Assembly: GCF_018402695.1 (NCBI RefSeq)
Contig: NZ_JAGYIM010000019.1
Span: 248,001-312,000 of the forward strand
DNA: 64,000 nt
Source of the DNA: Arsukibacterium sp.
Lineage (GTDB): Bacteria; Pseudomonadota; Gammaproteobacteria; Enterobacterales; Alteromonadaceae
Direction of reading: 5' to 3'
Positions 29,358 to 37,139 of the stretch are shown piece after piece. A model generated the notes under the pieces. It did no database searches and was not told where the DNA came from. It saw only the letters and a list, made by a program, of their open reading frames with translations. Position 1 is the first letter of the stretch. Every line of letters starts with the position of its first letter. A program made the position numbers and the translations under genes.

Positions 29358-29744
29358 CTACACTTTGTTATCAATTAACAGGCCAATAGATTGCCCCATT
29401 TCTTCCTGTAATCGTTTAATATCCTGAGCAACTTTTAACAACTCCTCAGAAGGAATTTGTTTTATCAGTTCATCTGTTGCAAAGTCTACCACTTTAATGA
29501 CCGAACGCCCCGACACATCATCAATTGAGAAACTCAGCGAACGCTGTTCCAGTGCGACCGCCTGATTAACGACATCTACCGCCTGTTGCAATTCGGCTTT
29601 ACTAACGTCAATAACCGGGGTTACGACTTTAGCGGTTTCAGCCTGACTTACTTTAAGCGGCTCAGCACTGGCGGGCTTACCGACACTATCAGCAACAGGG
29701 ACAAACTTTGCCGGTGTTGCACTCATTGTATTAATGCTGCTCAT
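29358..29744 (-). CDS. flaG: FlaG family protein
   Basis: This 128-residue protein has the FlaG C-terminal region: LSFSIDDVSGRSVIKVVDFATDELIKQIP is the conserved block, with a Ser/Ala/Pro-rich N-terminus. FlaG tunes filament length or elongation in other polar flagella; the mechanism is uncertain. It opens the operon flaG-fliD-fliS. The ATG at 29744 is preceded by AAGGAGG. That Shine-Dalgarno overlaps the -10 of the sigma28 promoter, so a transcript from this promoter may be almost leaderless. Confidence 0.9.
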   Translation of the reverse strand: MSSINTMSATPAKFVPVADSVGKPASAEPLKVSQAETAKVVTPVIDVSKAELQQAVDVVNQAVALEQRSLSFSIDDVSGRSVIKVVDFATDELIKQIPSEELLKVAQDIKRLQEEMGQSIGLLIDNKV

Positions 29745-29755
29745 ACCCAGCCTCC

Positions 29756-29782
29756 TTATCGGCGCGCAGGGCGAAAGCTTTA
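29756..29782 (-). promoter_or_regulatory. sigma28 (FliA) promoter of flaG-fliD-fliS
   Basis: On the minus strand TAAAGCTT-N11-GCCGATAA matches the FliA consensus at 15 of 16 positions. The -10 is followed directly by the Shine-Dalgarno AAGGAGG of flaG, so transcription would start only about 5 bases before the ATG. The -35 lies inside a near-perfect 22-base inverted repeat (29773-29794), which may also serve as a weak terminator of the preceding flagellin. Confidence 0.75.
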
Positions 29783-29812
29783 ATTAAGGCTTTCACCGCT
29801 ACGCGTATTAGT

Positions 29813-30637
29813 TTAACCCAATAACGATAAAGCTGCCTGTGGCCGCTGATTTGCCTGCGCCAATACCGTAGTACTGGTTTGCTGCAGGATCTGCTGCCGG
29901 GTCAGTTCCGCCGTTTCTTTGGCAAAATCTGTATCACGGATCCGGCTGCGGGCGCCTGATACGTTTTCAGAGATATTGGTTAAGTTACGGATTGTAGATT
30001 GGAACCGGTTCTGAATAGCACCCAGATCAGCACGGGTACCATCAATGCTACCAATTGCAGTGTCGATTAACGCCAGTGCAGAGGCCGCACCGTCCACAGT
30101 GCTGATATCCAGCGAGGCCAAACCCAGCGCCGTAGTGCCATAACCGCCACTGGCCGTTAAAGACACATTGATATTCTGGCCGGCGTTCGCACCTACCAGG
30201 AAGCTGGCGCTGTAATTACCGTCCAACAAGTTGGTAGTACCAAACTGGGTATCAGTTGCAACACGACTCATCTCTGCTTTTAACGCAGTGACTTCTTTTT
30301 GCAGGGCAGCACGGTCAGTTGAACTGTTGATACCGTTTTGCGACTGAATTGCCAGAGTACGAATACGCTGTAATGAGTTGGTGATTTCATCCATTGCACC
30401 TTCAGCTACCTGCGCCACAGAAATACCATCGTTGGCGTTACGTGCGGCCTGATCCAAACCGTTAACCTGACTGGTTAAGCGGTTTGAAATCTGCAAGCCG
30501 GCCGCATCATCAGCGGCGCTGTTAATCCGAAAACCTGAAGATAAACGTTTGAACGCTGTATCAAGGTTGTTGCCTGAATTAAATAACTGCCGCTGAGCAT
30601 TTAGCGACGAAGTATTGGTATTGACATATAAAGCCAT
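29813..30637 (-). CDS. fliC: Flagellin, major type (copy 1)
   Basis: This 274-residue flagellin has D0/D1 domains only plus a short variable middle. It starts MALYVNTNTSSLNAQRQL, has FRINSAADDAAGLQISNRLTSQ, and ends STTVLAQANQRPQAALSLLG. It is a Ser/Thr-rich target for Maf glycosylation. The N- and C-terminal 100 residues are nearly the same as in copies 3 and 4. The middle differs (NYSASFLVGANAGQNIN then ASGGYGTTALG). The preceding region holds a FliA promoter and a 5' hairpin. AAGGAG precedes the ATG. Confidence 0.97.
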   Translation of the reverse strand: MALYVNTNTSSLNAQRQLFNSGNNLDTAFKRLSSGFRINSAADDAAGLQISNRLTSQVNGLDQAARNANDGISVAQVAEGAMDEITNSLQRIRTLAIQSQNGINSSTDRAALQKEVTALKAEMSRVATDTQFGTTNLLDGNYSASFLVGANAGQNINVSLTASGGYGTTALGLASLDISTVDGAASALALIDTAIGSIDGTRADLGAIQNRFQSTIRNLTNISENVSGARSRIRDTDFAKETAELTRQQILQQTSTTVLAQANQRPQAALSLLG

Positions 30638-30708
30638 GAGTCACTCCTTAATCTTCGGTAAATAACTACGTCAGACTATGATTAAAAATACGGGTATCCC
30701 GCTATCTG

Positions 30709-30728
30709 AGCCAAGCTGCAACTTGGCT
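30709..30728 (-). other. 5'-terminal hairpin of flagellin copy 1 mRNA
   Basis: The inverted repeat AGCCAAG-6 bases-CTTGGCT starts about two bases after the predicted FliA transcription start (near 30730). A hairpin at the extreme 5' end is known in other transcripts to block RppH/RNase E entry and stabilise mRNA. Copies 3 and 4 have different sequences but a hairpin in the same place. Confidence 0.55.
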
Positions 30729-30736
30729 TAATCAGG

Positions 30737-30763
30737 TTGTCGGCAGCATGCTGAAGAACTTTA
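30737..30763 (-). promoter_or_regulatory. sigma28 (FliA) promoter of flagellin copy 1
   Basis: TAAAGTTC-N11-GCCGACAA on the minus strand, a two-mismatch match to TAAAGTTT-N11-GCCGATAA. It lies 100 bases upstream of the ATG. Confidence 0.8.
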
Positions 30764-30802
30764 GGAAAAAATTTAATTTTTTTTATTTATTTTTATCCAA
30801 GA

Positions 30803-30836
30803 AAAAGCCATGCAGAAAAAATCCAGCATGGCTTTT
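30803..30836 (-). terminator. Terminator of flagellin copy 2
   Basis: The stem AAAAGCCATGC/GCATGGCTTTT (11 bp, 12-base loop) is followed by a further T in the minus direction. It lies 67 bases after the copy 2 stop and upstream of the copy 1 promoter. Confidence 0.8.
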
Positions 30837-30903
30837 ACAATACCTACTCTGTTAACGCAGGCTAAACCCAGTTTTTACTCTGCTACTGACTCTGTGCTAC
30901 ACC

Positions 30904-31728
30904 TTAGTTCAACACACTTAGCGCCGCTTGTGGCCGCTGATTAGCTTGCGCCAATACTGACGTACTACTTTGCTGAATAATCTGAGTTCGGGTTAATTCA
31001 GTGGTCTCTCTGGCATAATCGGTATCTCTGATCCTGCTGCGTGAGGCTGAAACATTTTCACTAATATTACTCAGGTTACGAATGGTCGTTTCCAGCACAT
31101 TTTGCCAGGCCCCCAGATCTGTCCTGGCACCGTCGACGGTTATCAACGCATTGTCAAGCCGCTGCAGGGTATCAGCAATATCATCTGTACCCAGAGTAAT
31201 ATCGGCGATATCTAACCCGCTGGCATCACTGCCGTAGCCGGTTGCCAAGTCAATACTGATTTGCTGGCCGGCATTGGCACCAATCTGAAACACGACCGCA
31301 GACACCGATCCATCAAGTAACTTAATGCCACCAAATTCCGTATTGTCTGCAATATTCTGAATAGCCGCGGTTAACTCATCAAATTCCTGCTGTAATGCCG
31401 CAGCATCAGCATTACTGTTAATGCCGTTTTCAGACTGAATAGCCAGTACGCGCAGCCGTTGAATGGAAGTCTGGATTTCATCCATACCGCCTTCTGTCAC
31501 CTGTACCAATGATATCGCGTCATTGGCATTTCGTACTGCCTGGTCCAAACCATTAACCTGACTGGTTAACACATTGGATATTACCAATCCGGCGGCATCG
31601 TCTGCCGCCCGGTTTATCCGCAGACCGGAAGCCAGCCGTTCAAAACTGGTTGAAAGACCGGCAGTAGCATTACTGAGCAAGCGTTGCGAAGCCAGAGACG
31701 ACTGGTTGCTGTTCACAACAAGTGTCAT
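30904..31728 (-). CDS. fliC: Flagellin, divergent tandem copy (copy 2)
   Basis: This 274-residue flagellin keeps the conserved ends (LRINRAADDAAGLVISNVLT, ASRSRIRDTDYARETTELTR, NQRPQAALSVLN). It differs from the other three tandem copies throughout: MTLVVNSNQSSLASQRLL at the N-terminus and an Asp/Thr-rich middle (DIADITLGTDDIADTLQRL). It resembles the minor flagellins seen in multi-flagellin polar filaments. It has AAAGGAG before the ATG but no FliA site in the 57-base gap, so it probably depends on read-through from copy 3 past the hairpin at 31758. Confidence 0.95.
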   Translation of the reverse strand: MTLVVNSNQSSLASQRLLSNATAGLSTSFERLASGLRINRAADDAAGLVISNVLTSQVNGLDQAVRNANDAISLVQVTEGGMDEIQTSIQRLRVLAIQSENGINSNADAAALQQEFDELTAAIQNIADNTEFGGIKLLDGSVSAVVFQIGANAGQQISIDLATGYGSDASGLDIADITLGTDDIADTLQRLDNALITVDGARTDLGAWQNVLETTIRNLSNISENVSASRSRIRDTDYARETTELTRTQIIQQSSTSVLAQANQRPQAALSVLN

Positions 31729-31757
31729 ATTACTGCTCCTTTGTAAAAGCCTAGAGC

Positions 31758-31778
31758 AGCCGGGATACTATCCCGGCT
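31758..31778 (-). terminator. Hairpin between flagellin copies 3 and 2
   Basis: AGCCGGGA-TACTA-TCCCGGCT, a strong GC-rich stem (8-10 bp), lies 8 bases after the stop of copy 3. The U tract is poor and separated from the stem. It may therefore attenuate transcription into copy 2, or be a processing/stability element, rather than stop it fully. Confidence 0.6.
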
Positions 31779-31785
31779 TACGGTT

Positions 31786-32610
31786 TTACTGCAGTAAGCT
31801 TAATGCTGCCTGTGGCCGCTGGTTTGCCTGAGCCAGCACAGTGGTGCTGGTTTGTTGCAAGATCTGAGTACGGGTCAACTCCGCCGTTTCTTTAGCAAAG
31901 TCGGTATCCCTGATCCGGCTGCGGGCACCTGAGACGTTTTCTGAAATGTTAGTCAGGTTACGAATAGTAGCCTGAAACCGGTTCTGAATTGCACCTAAGT
32001 CAGCCCGGGTGCCATCGATAATACCAATAGCACTGTCGATTGACGCCAAGGCTGCTGACGCCCCCCCTACGGTGCTTACATCAAGTCCAGCTAAGCCCAA
32101 TGATGTTGTACCATAACCGGCAGCCCGCGAGAGTCTGATGTCAATATTCTGGCCAGCATTAGCACCTACCAGAAATGAAGCAGAGAACCCACCAGCTAAC
32201 AGATTTGTGACGCCGAACTGGGTCGTGTCAGCAACCCGGCTCATTTCAAGCTTCAGCTGGTCAACTTCTTTTTGCAGGGCCGCCCGGTCTGACGAACTGT
32301 TAATACCATTTTGCGACTGGATAGCCAGGGTACGGATCCGTTGTAATGAGTTGGTTATCTCATCCATTGCGCCTTCTGCAACCTGAGCCAGGGAAATACC
32401 ATCATTGGCATTTCGCGCAGCCTGATCAAGACCATTCACCTGACTGGTTAAGCGGTTAGAGATCTGCAGGCCCGCCGCATCATCTGCAGCGCTGTTAATC
32501 CGAAAGCCTGATGATAAACGTTTGAATGCCACATCCAGAGAATTTCCGGAGTTAAACAACTGCCGCTGGGCATTTAATGATGATGTATTAGTATTGACAT
32601 ATAAAGCCAT
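31786..32610 (-). CDS. fliC: Flagellin, major type (copy 3)
   Basis: This 274-residue flagellin is almost the same as copy 4, including the middle (GFSASFLVGANAGQNIDIRL, SRAAGYGTTSLGL). The main differences are in a few residues around the D1/variable boundary. Standard ends: MALYVNTNTSSLNAQRQLF and NQRPQAALSLLQ. The pair most likely arose by recent duplication or gene conversion. It has its own FliA promoter and a structured 5' leader; a hairpin follows its stop. Confidence 0.97.
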   Translation of the reverse strand: MALYVNTNTSSLNAQRQLFNSGNSLDVAFKRLSSGFRINSAADDAAGLQISNRLTSQVNGLDQAARNANDGISLAQVAEGAMDEITNSLQRIRTLAIQSQNGINSSSDRAALQKEVDQLKLEMSRVADTTQFGVTNLLAGGFSASFLVGANAGQNIDIRLSRAAGYGTTSLGLAGLDVSTVGGASAALASIDSAIGIIDGTRADLGAIQNRFQATIRNLTNISENVSGARSRIRDTDFAKETAELTRTQILQQTSTTVLAQANQRPQAALSLLQ

Positions 32611-32639
32611 GGTTACTCTCCTGATATTAAATTAAACAC

Positions 32640-32675
32640 TAACAGAAATCGCCTTTATCACAGAGATAACTGTTA
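32640..32675 (-). other. Structured 5' leader of flagellin copy 3 mRNA
   Basis: An outer pair TAACAG/CTGTTA encloses an inner TTATC-ACAGA-GATAA stem. The structure begins about nine bases after the predicted transcription start near 32684. It is the positional counterpart of the hairpins at 30709-30728 and 33676-33705. Confidence 0.45.
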
Positions 32676-32690
32676 AAACGTGTAATATAT

Positions 32691-32717
32691 ATATCGGAAT
32701 AAAATAGAAAAACTTTA
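32691..32717 (-). promoter_or_regulatory. sigma28 (FliA) promoter of flagellin copy 3
   Basis: TAAAGTTT-N11-TCCGATAT on the minus strand: perfect -35, -10 with six of eight matches. It is 81 bases upstream of the ATG in an AT-rich gap. Confidence 0.78.
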
Positions 32718-32775
32718 GATAATATTAAAAAAAAGCAATTTCAATACAATTTCTGATTTTAACTCATTTAAAATA

Positions 32776-32800
32776 AAAAGCCACCGGGCGGTGGCTTTTT
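32776..32800 (-). terminator. Terminator of flagellin copy 4
   Basis: Stem AAAAGCCACCG/CGGTGGCTTTT with a tiny GG loop (shorter stem, four-base loop in practice) and flanking A/T runs, 19 bases after the copy 4 stop. In the minus direction it ends in GGCTTTTTATTTT. Confidence 0.85.
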
Positions 32801-32818
32801 GATAAGGGGGTGTGCTGG

Positions 32819-33646
32819 TTAGCCCTGCAGCAAACTTAATGCTGCCTGCGGCCGCTGGTTGGCCTGGGCAAGCACAGTAGTACTGGTTTGCTGCAAGATC
32901 TGGGTCCGGGTTAACTCTGCGGTTTCTTTAGCAAAGTCGGTATCACGGATCCGGCTGCGGGCGCCGGCAACATTTTCTGAAATATTGGTTAAGTTGCGGA
33001 TCGTTGCCTGAAAACGGTTTTGAATAGCACCTAAATCTGCCCGCGTGCCATCGATGACACCAATCGCATCGTCAATTAGCGCTAATGCAGCAGAAGCGCC
33101 TCCCACTGAGGATACCGATAATCCGTCTAAACCCAATGATGTAGTGCCATAACCCGCTGCACGCGATAAACGGATATCAATATTCTGGCCGGCGTTGGCC
33201 CCTACCAGGAAAGTCGCTGAGAAGCCACCCGCTAGCAGGTTCGTTTCACCAAACTGCGTGGTGGACGCGACCCGGCTTATCTCCAGTTTTAGCTGGGCAA
33301 CTTCTTTTTGAAGCGCAGCCCGGTCTGTGGAACTATTAATACCATTTTGCGATTGAATAGCCAGGGTACGGATCCGTTGTAATGAATTGGTAATTTCATC
33401 CATCGCCCCTTCTGCTACCTGGGCAAGAGAGATACCGTCATTCGCATTACGGGCCGCCTGATCCAGGCCATTAATCTGGCTGGTTAAGCGGTTACTGATT
33501 TGCAAGCCAGCAGCATCATCAGCAGCGCTGTTAATCCGGAAACCGGAAGACAAGCGTTTAAAAGCGGTATCCAATGAATTACCAGAATTAAACAGCTGAC
33601 GCTGGGCATTTAACGAAGATGTGTTGGTGTTTACGTATAAAGCCAT
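32819..33646 (-). CDS. fliC: Flagellin, major type (copy 4)
   Basis: This 275-residue flagellin has MALYVNTNTSSLNAQRQLF, FRINSAADDAAGLQISNRL and ends NQRPQAALSLLQG. It is the first flagellin after flgL, with its own FliA promoter, a 10-bp 5' hairpin and a strong terminator, so it is an independent unit and may be the main subunit. The short middle (GGFSATFLVGANAGQ and AAGYGTTSLGLDGL) means the filament has no large outer domain. Confidence 0.97.
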   Translation of the reverse strand: MALYVNTNTSSLNAQRQLFNSGNSLDTAFKRLSSGFRINSAADDAAGLQISNRLTSQINGLDQAARNANDGISLAQVAEGAMDEITNSLQRIRTLAIQSQNGINSSTDRAALQKEVAQLKLEISRVASTTQFGETNLLAGGFSATFLVGANAGQNIDIRLSRAAGYGTTSLGLDGLSVSSVGGASAALALIDDAIGVIDGTRADLGAIQNRFQATIRNLTNISENVAGARSRIRDTDFAKETAELTRTQILQQTSTTVLAQANQRPQAALSLLQG

Positions 33647-33675
33647 GATAATGCTCCCGATATTCCGTAACTAGT

Positions 33676-33705
33676 GATAAATCAGCCCTTAATTCCTGAT
33701 TTATC
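33676..33705 (-). other. 5'-terminal hairpin of flagellin copy 4 mRNA
   Basis: A perfect 10-bp inverted repeat GATAAATCAG/CTGATTTATC with a 10-base loop starts about eight bases after the predicted FliA transcription start (near 33713). It ends 29 bases before the ATG, leaving the ribosome site free. Confidence 0.6.
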
Positions 33706-33719
33706 TGCCTGATACTTAT

Positions 33720-33746
33720 TTATCGGTGGAAATTCGGATAACTTGA
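33720..33746 (-). promoter_or_regulatory. sigma28 (FliA) promoter of flagellin copy 4
   Basis: TCAAGTTA-N11-ACCGATAA on the minus strand: -10 seven of eight, -35 six of eight, with correct spacing, 74 bases from the ATG. Confidence 0.75.
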
Positions 33747-33801
33747 ATTAATTTTCACTATTTTTGATTTGCATGGCGAATGCCAGGCGTGTGGATACAA
33801 T

Positions 33802-35037
33802 TTATCTTATATAGTCAAACAGGCTAACACCAGACACTTTGGTAAACGTTGCCGAAATAGCTTCCAGTGCAATTTCCTGTTTGGTTATCTCGGTTATCGC
33901 TGCTGCATAATCAACTTCTGCAAGATCAGCCCGGTACGATTTGTTATTAATCGTTAAATCTTCATTGGTGCCAAACACACTGTCCAACACATTCACCCTG
34001 CCACCAATAGTGGACAAAAAACTGTCTATTTTGGTTGAAGACGCACTGATCTGTGACAGTGAATCGCTGATCGCCTCGTTAAAGCCGGAGATATCAATAG
34101 TGGGGTCTTCCAGTGCAGTAATAAACTCCCCCAAGGTGGTCAGGATATTTTTCTTTTCTGGCGGTTGCAGGGAAAAGTCTACCTGGCCCGGCACAGCAGC
34201 AGCCCCTTCAATCGTAATGGCCAGGCCCTGAAAATTAATTGCCTCGCCCGGAGTAAAGGTTCCGGTTACCGGCGGTACCAGCGGTACACCATCACGCTGA
34301 ATTTCATAATTTGACGGCGCGGTAAGCACTACATTAAAGTCATTGTTTGCCGGGGTCAGGCTGTCATAATTTTGTTTGTAAAAGTTGTCAAACCGGCTTT
34401 GATCCACCATATTTATTTCAGCAGCAGTAGCGCCGCCACTACTGATCACCGCCGCCGTTGTTTTGTAGCGGCCATTGACATCATCAAATACCAGTTTTCC
34501 GCTGTCATTGCCGGGTAACACGATCGTTGGAGAAATTTGCAACGCTTTTTGGCCATCGTCACCTTGAAACTCATATTCACCAGAGGCCGGATTTAAAACG
34601 TAGGGTTGGGTTTTATCCTGAAAACCAGCAAAAATATAACCACCTTCGGCATTTCGGGTATTCATCAGATCCAGCAGCTCAACCTGAATATTTTTCATTT
34701 CCTGCGCCACAGCCTGACGATCTTCGGCAGTATAAGCACCATTACCAGAGGCGATGGTCAACGTTCTGGCCCGATCCATCGATTGCCGCATATTAGTAAA
34801 TACCGTCTCCTCCAGTGCCAGGTTATTCTTCAACAGCACACTGTTATTCTGATACTGGTCTACTTGTTCAATGCTTTGATCCAGTCCCAGCACTTTTGCA
34901 GACGCCGCCGGATCATCAGCAGGCGTTAAAATACGGGTCTGTTTGGTTAACTGGTCTTGCGCCCGGTTCATTTTGGCATTAGTGTCCAGAATGCCATTCA
35001 AGCCCTGATTAAACTTCATATTAAATGACAAACGCAT
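33802..35037 (-). CDS. flgL: FlgL, hook-filament junction protein 3
   Basis: This 411-residue protein has flagellin-like helices at both ends: MRLSFNMKFNQGLNGIL at the start, and VDYAAAITEITKQEIALEAISATF near the end. FlgL caps FlgK and nucleates the filament. The N-terminal part contains RILTPADDPAASAKVLGLDQ, the family's counterpart of the flagellin signature. It follows flgK by four bases and closes the flgFGHIJKL operon. No convincing terminator was seen before flagellin copy 4. Confidence 0.95.
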   Translation of the reverse strand: MRLSFNMKFNQGLNGILDTNAKMNRAQDQLTKQTRILTPADDPAASAKVLGLDQSIEQVDQYQNNSVLLKNNLALEETVFTNMRQSMDRARTLTIASGNGAYTAEDRQAVAQEMKNIQVELLDLMNTRNAEGGYIFAGFQDKTQPYVLNPASGEYEFQGDDGQKALQISPTIVLPGNDSGKLVFDDVNGRYKTTAAVISSGGATAAEINMVDQSRFDNFYKQNYDSLTPANNDFNVVLTAPSNYEIQRDGVPLVPPVTGTFTPGEAINFQGLAITIEGAAAVPGQVDFSLQPPEKKNILTTLGEFITALEDPTIDISGFNEAISDSLSQISASSTKIDSFLSTIGGRVNVLDSVFGTNEDLTINNKSYRADLAEVDYAAAITEITKQEIALEAISATFTKVSGVSLFDYIR

Positions 35038-35041
35038 ACTA

Positions 35042-37066
35042 TTACCTCACCGCGGCTAATAAGGTGTCAAACACCGTTTGAGACGTGGAAATAATTTTAG
35101 ACGCCGCAGCATAAGTTTGCTGAAAGCGCACCAAATTAGCCGCTTCTTCATCCAAACTCACCCCCGACAATGATTCGTACCAGGCAGTGGTCTGTTCCAA
35201 TAAAGCTTGTGACGCCTGCTCGGAATTTCTGGCTTGATTAGTCCGCTCACCGATTAAGCTGACCATTTCACCGTACGATTTATTAAAACTGACCGAATTA
35301 ACGCCGGTACTGGTTGACAGAGCATTTAACCGGGTTGTATCTGCCGTTTGCAGAGCCGCCATGGCCAGACCGTTGCGATTATCATTAAAACCGCCCGCGT
35401 TATAGGCGATACTGAATGTATCACCAATACTCGGCACCCCGGTTACCGAGAAATCAAAGCCGACATCTACCCCTGCCTGCTCAAAAATGTTCTGGTACTG
35501 GCCGGAACCAAATGCAGCAGTTGCCACCGGGTTACCCAGATTATCAACAATTTCAAAGGTATCACCGCCAACATAGGTCATTTGCCAGGGACCATTAACT
35601 AAACCCGCGCTTGCCTCAAAGCCATAGTCCGGTGCAGTCGCCGGCGTCGTATCCGTAACAGCTAAACCCTCGATTTGGGCATTACCCAAGTTCGACACAT
35701 TAAATTCAGTGCGTACCGGCGATGCCAGCGCGATATCTTCTGGCCGGGTTGTCGCCATATTAATGGTGCGTGACGCGGTCGCCAGCGGTTTCAGAATAAA
35801 TTGATCATTAACCGCAGGTGCCCCATCAATAGTAATCTGTAATCCAAATAAATCGTCAGAAGCCACATCGTCTGAATTAATCGTTGCCGGAAATGTCAGG
35901 CCGCTAATCACTTTGTCAGATCCCGTAATAACATTGCCTTTAACATCCAGCGCTTGCACCGTTATTTCATCTGCAGCCGTAACGGTTACTAAAAAGTCAT
36001 TTGGCGGCAACTGGGTGCCTTTTCCAGGCTCAATAACACTGCTGACCACAGCAGTGCCGGTATTACTGCTCAGAGCCAGTCCGTTAGCAGCAGGTAACCG
36101 GAAAATATCTCCACCCAGTTCGCCATTTAAATTCATGCCCAATCGGTTCTGGCTATTAAAGGCATCAGCCATCGATAGGGCCAGTTGCCCCAGCCTGTTT
36201 TGGGTGGGGTCCAGCACTTCCTCTCGAAACGCAATTAAGCCACCTATTTTACCCCCGACCTCTTTCACATTGACATCGCGGGTAATTGAGCTGCGGGCTG
36301 ACAACTCCAGTTGTAATTCGCGCCGGGACGGGTCCGGATCACCACGCAGGGCCATCAGATTAAAGTTACCCTGTTCAACGACTATGGCCTGACCGGTTGT
36401 CATAAACACCAGTTTTTCACCGTTGGCCGCGTCCAGGGTATTAATCTCAACCATCTCTGACAGGTCCAGAATTGCCTTATCGCGCTTATCCAGCAAATCC
36501 AGTGGGATAGGCCTGCTGGAACCGGTACCATAGGAGGCAATTTCTTTGTTCAGGGATGCAATTTGTTTTATATAACCATTCGTTTCATCAACATAAATTT
36601 CCATCTGCTGATTAACAAAACTTTCCTGATCAAGTACCAGGCTGGACAAGGTATCAAACTTATCTAGCAGTGCCTGGGAACTGCCAATGATCAACTGCCG
36701 GTTTGCCAGGGTCGCGGGTTCGTTGTTCGCAATTTGTACCTGACGGAACAAATCATTGATGCCCGTTGCAATGCTATTCGCGGGGTTGGAAAATAACGAA
36801 TCTACCCGGTTGGCCTCGCTGACATAGGCTTCAGCGTACGTGAAATTTGACGTATCCCGTCGCATTTGTTTCAGTGTGAACTCGCTGACCAGCCGCTCTG
36901 TCGTGCCTTTACCCACTCCCAGCCCAAGAATTTGCGATTCAAATTCCGTGCGCTGCCTTACATAACCAGGAGTATTAATATTGGCAATATTATTACTGGT
37001 AGTATTAAGCAAGGTATTACTGGCTAATACCGCTGACGTACCAATTCGTAATAAATTATCTGACAT
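35042..37066 (-). CDS. flgK: FlgK, hook-filament junction protein 1
   Basis: This protein of about 674 residues joins hook and filament. The N-terminus MSDNLLRIGTSAVLASNTLL with NNIANINTPGYVRQR is the conserved rod/hook-family motif. The C-terminus (SLDEEAANLVRFQQTYAAASKIISTSQTVFDTLL) is classic FlgK. The ATG at 37066 is chosen for its GGAG; an ATG six codons earlier is possible. The middle variable domain is large. Confidence 0.95.
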   Translation of the reverse strand: MSDNLLRIGTSAVLASNTLLNTTSNNIANINTPGYVRQRTEFESQILGLGVGKGTTERLVSEFTLKQMRRDTSNFTYAEAYVSEANRVDSLFSNPANSIATGINDLFRQVQIANNEPATLANRQLIIGSSQALLDKFDTLSSLVLDQESFVNQQMEIYVDETNGYIKQIASLNKEIASYGTGSSRPIPLDLLDKRDKAILDLSEMVEINTLDAANGEKLVFMTTGQAIVVEQGNFNLMALRGDPDPSRRELQLELSARSSITRDVNVKEVGGKIGGLIAFREEVLDPTQNRLGQLALSMADAFNSQNRLGMNLNGELGGDIFRLPAANGLALSSNTGTAVVSSVIEPGKGTQLPPNDFLVTVTAADEITVQALDVKGNVITGSDKVISGLTFPATINSDDVASDDLFGLQITIDGAPAVNDQFILKPLATASRTINMATTRPEDIALASPVRTEFNVSNLGNAQIEGLAVTDTTPATAPDYGFEASAGLVNGPWQMTYVGGDTFEIVDNLGNPVATAAFGSGQYQNIFEQAGVDVGFDFSVTGVPSIGDTFSIAYNAGGFNDNRNGLAMAALQTADTTRLNALSTSTGVNSVSFNKSYGEMVSLIGERTNQARNSEQASQALLEQTTAWYESLSGVSLDEEAANLVRFQQTYAAASKIISTSQTVFDTLLAAVR

Positions 37067-37139
37067 AGGGTGCTCCGTTGCCACATCGGGTGGCTAACAT
37101 GCTATTCATCGGCGCCAAAATTAAAATCTTGAGTGGCAT

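Noticed and set aside
29813-33646. Long near-identical blocks as a mobile or repeat element
   Set aside because: The repeats coincide with conserved flagellin coding ends; paralogy explains them.
33758-33800. Terminator after flgL
   Set aside because: The only repeat (TGGC-GAAT-GCCA) is 4 bp with no U tract.
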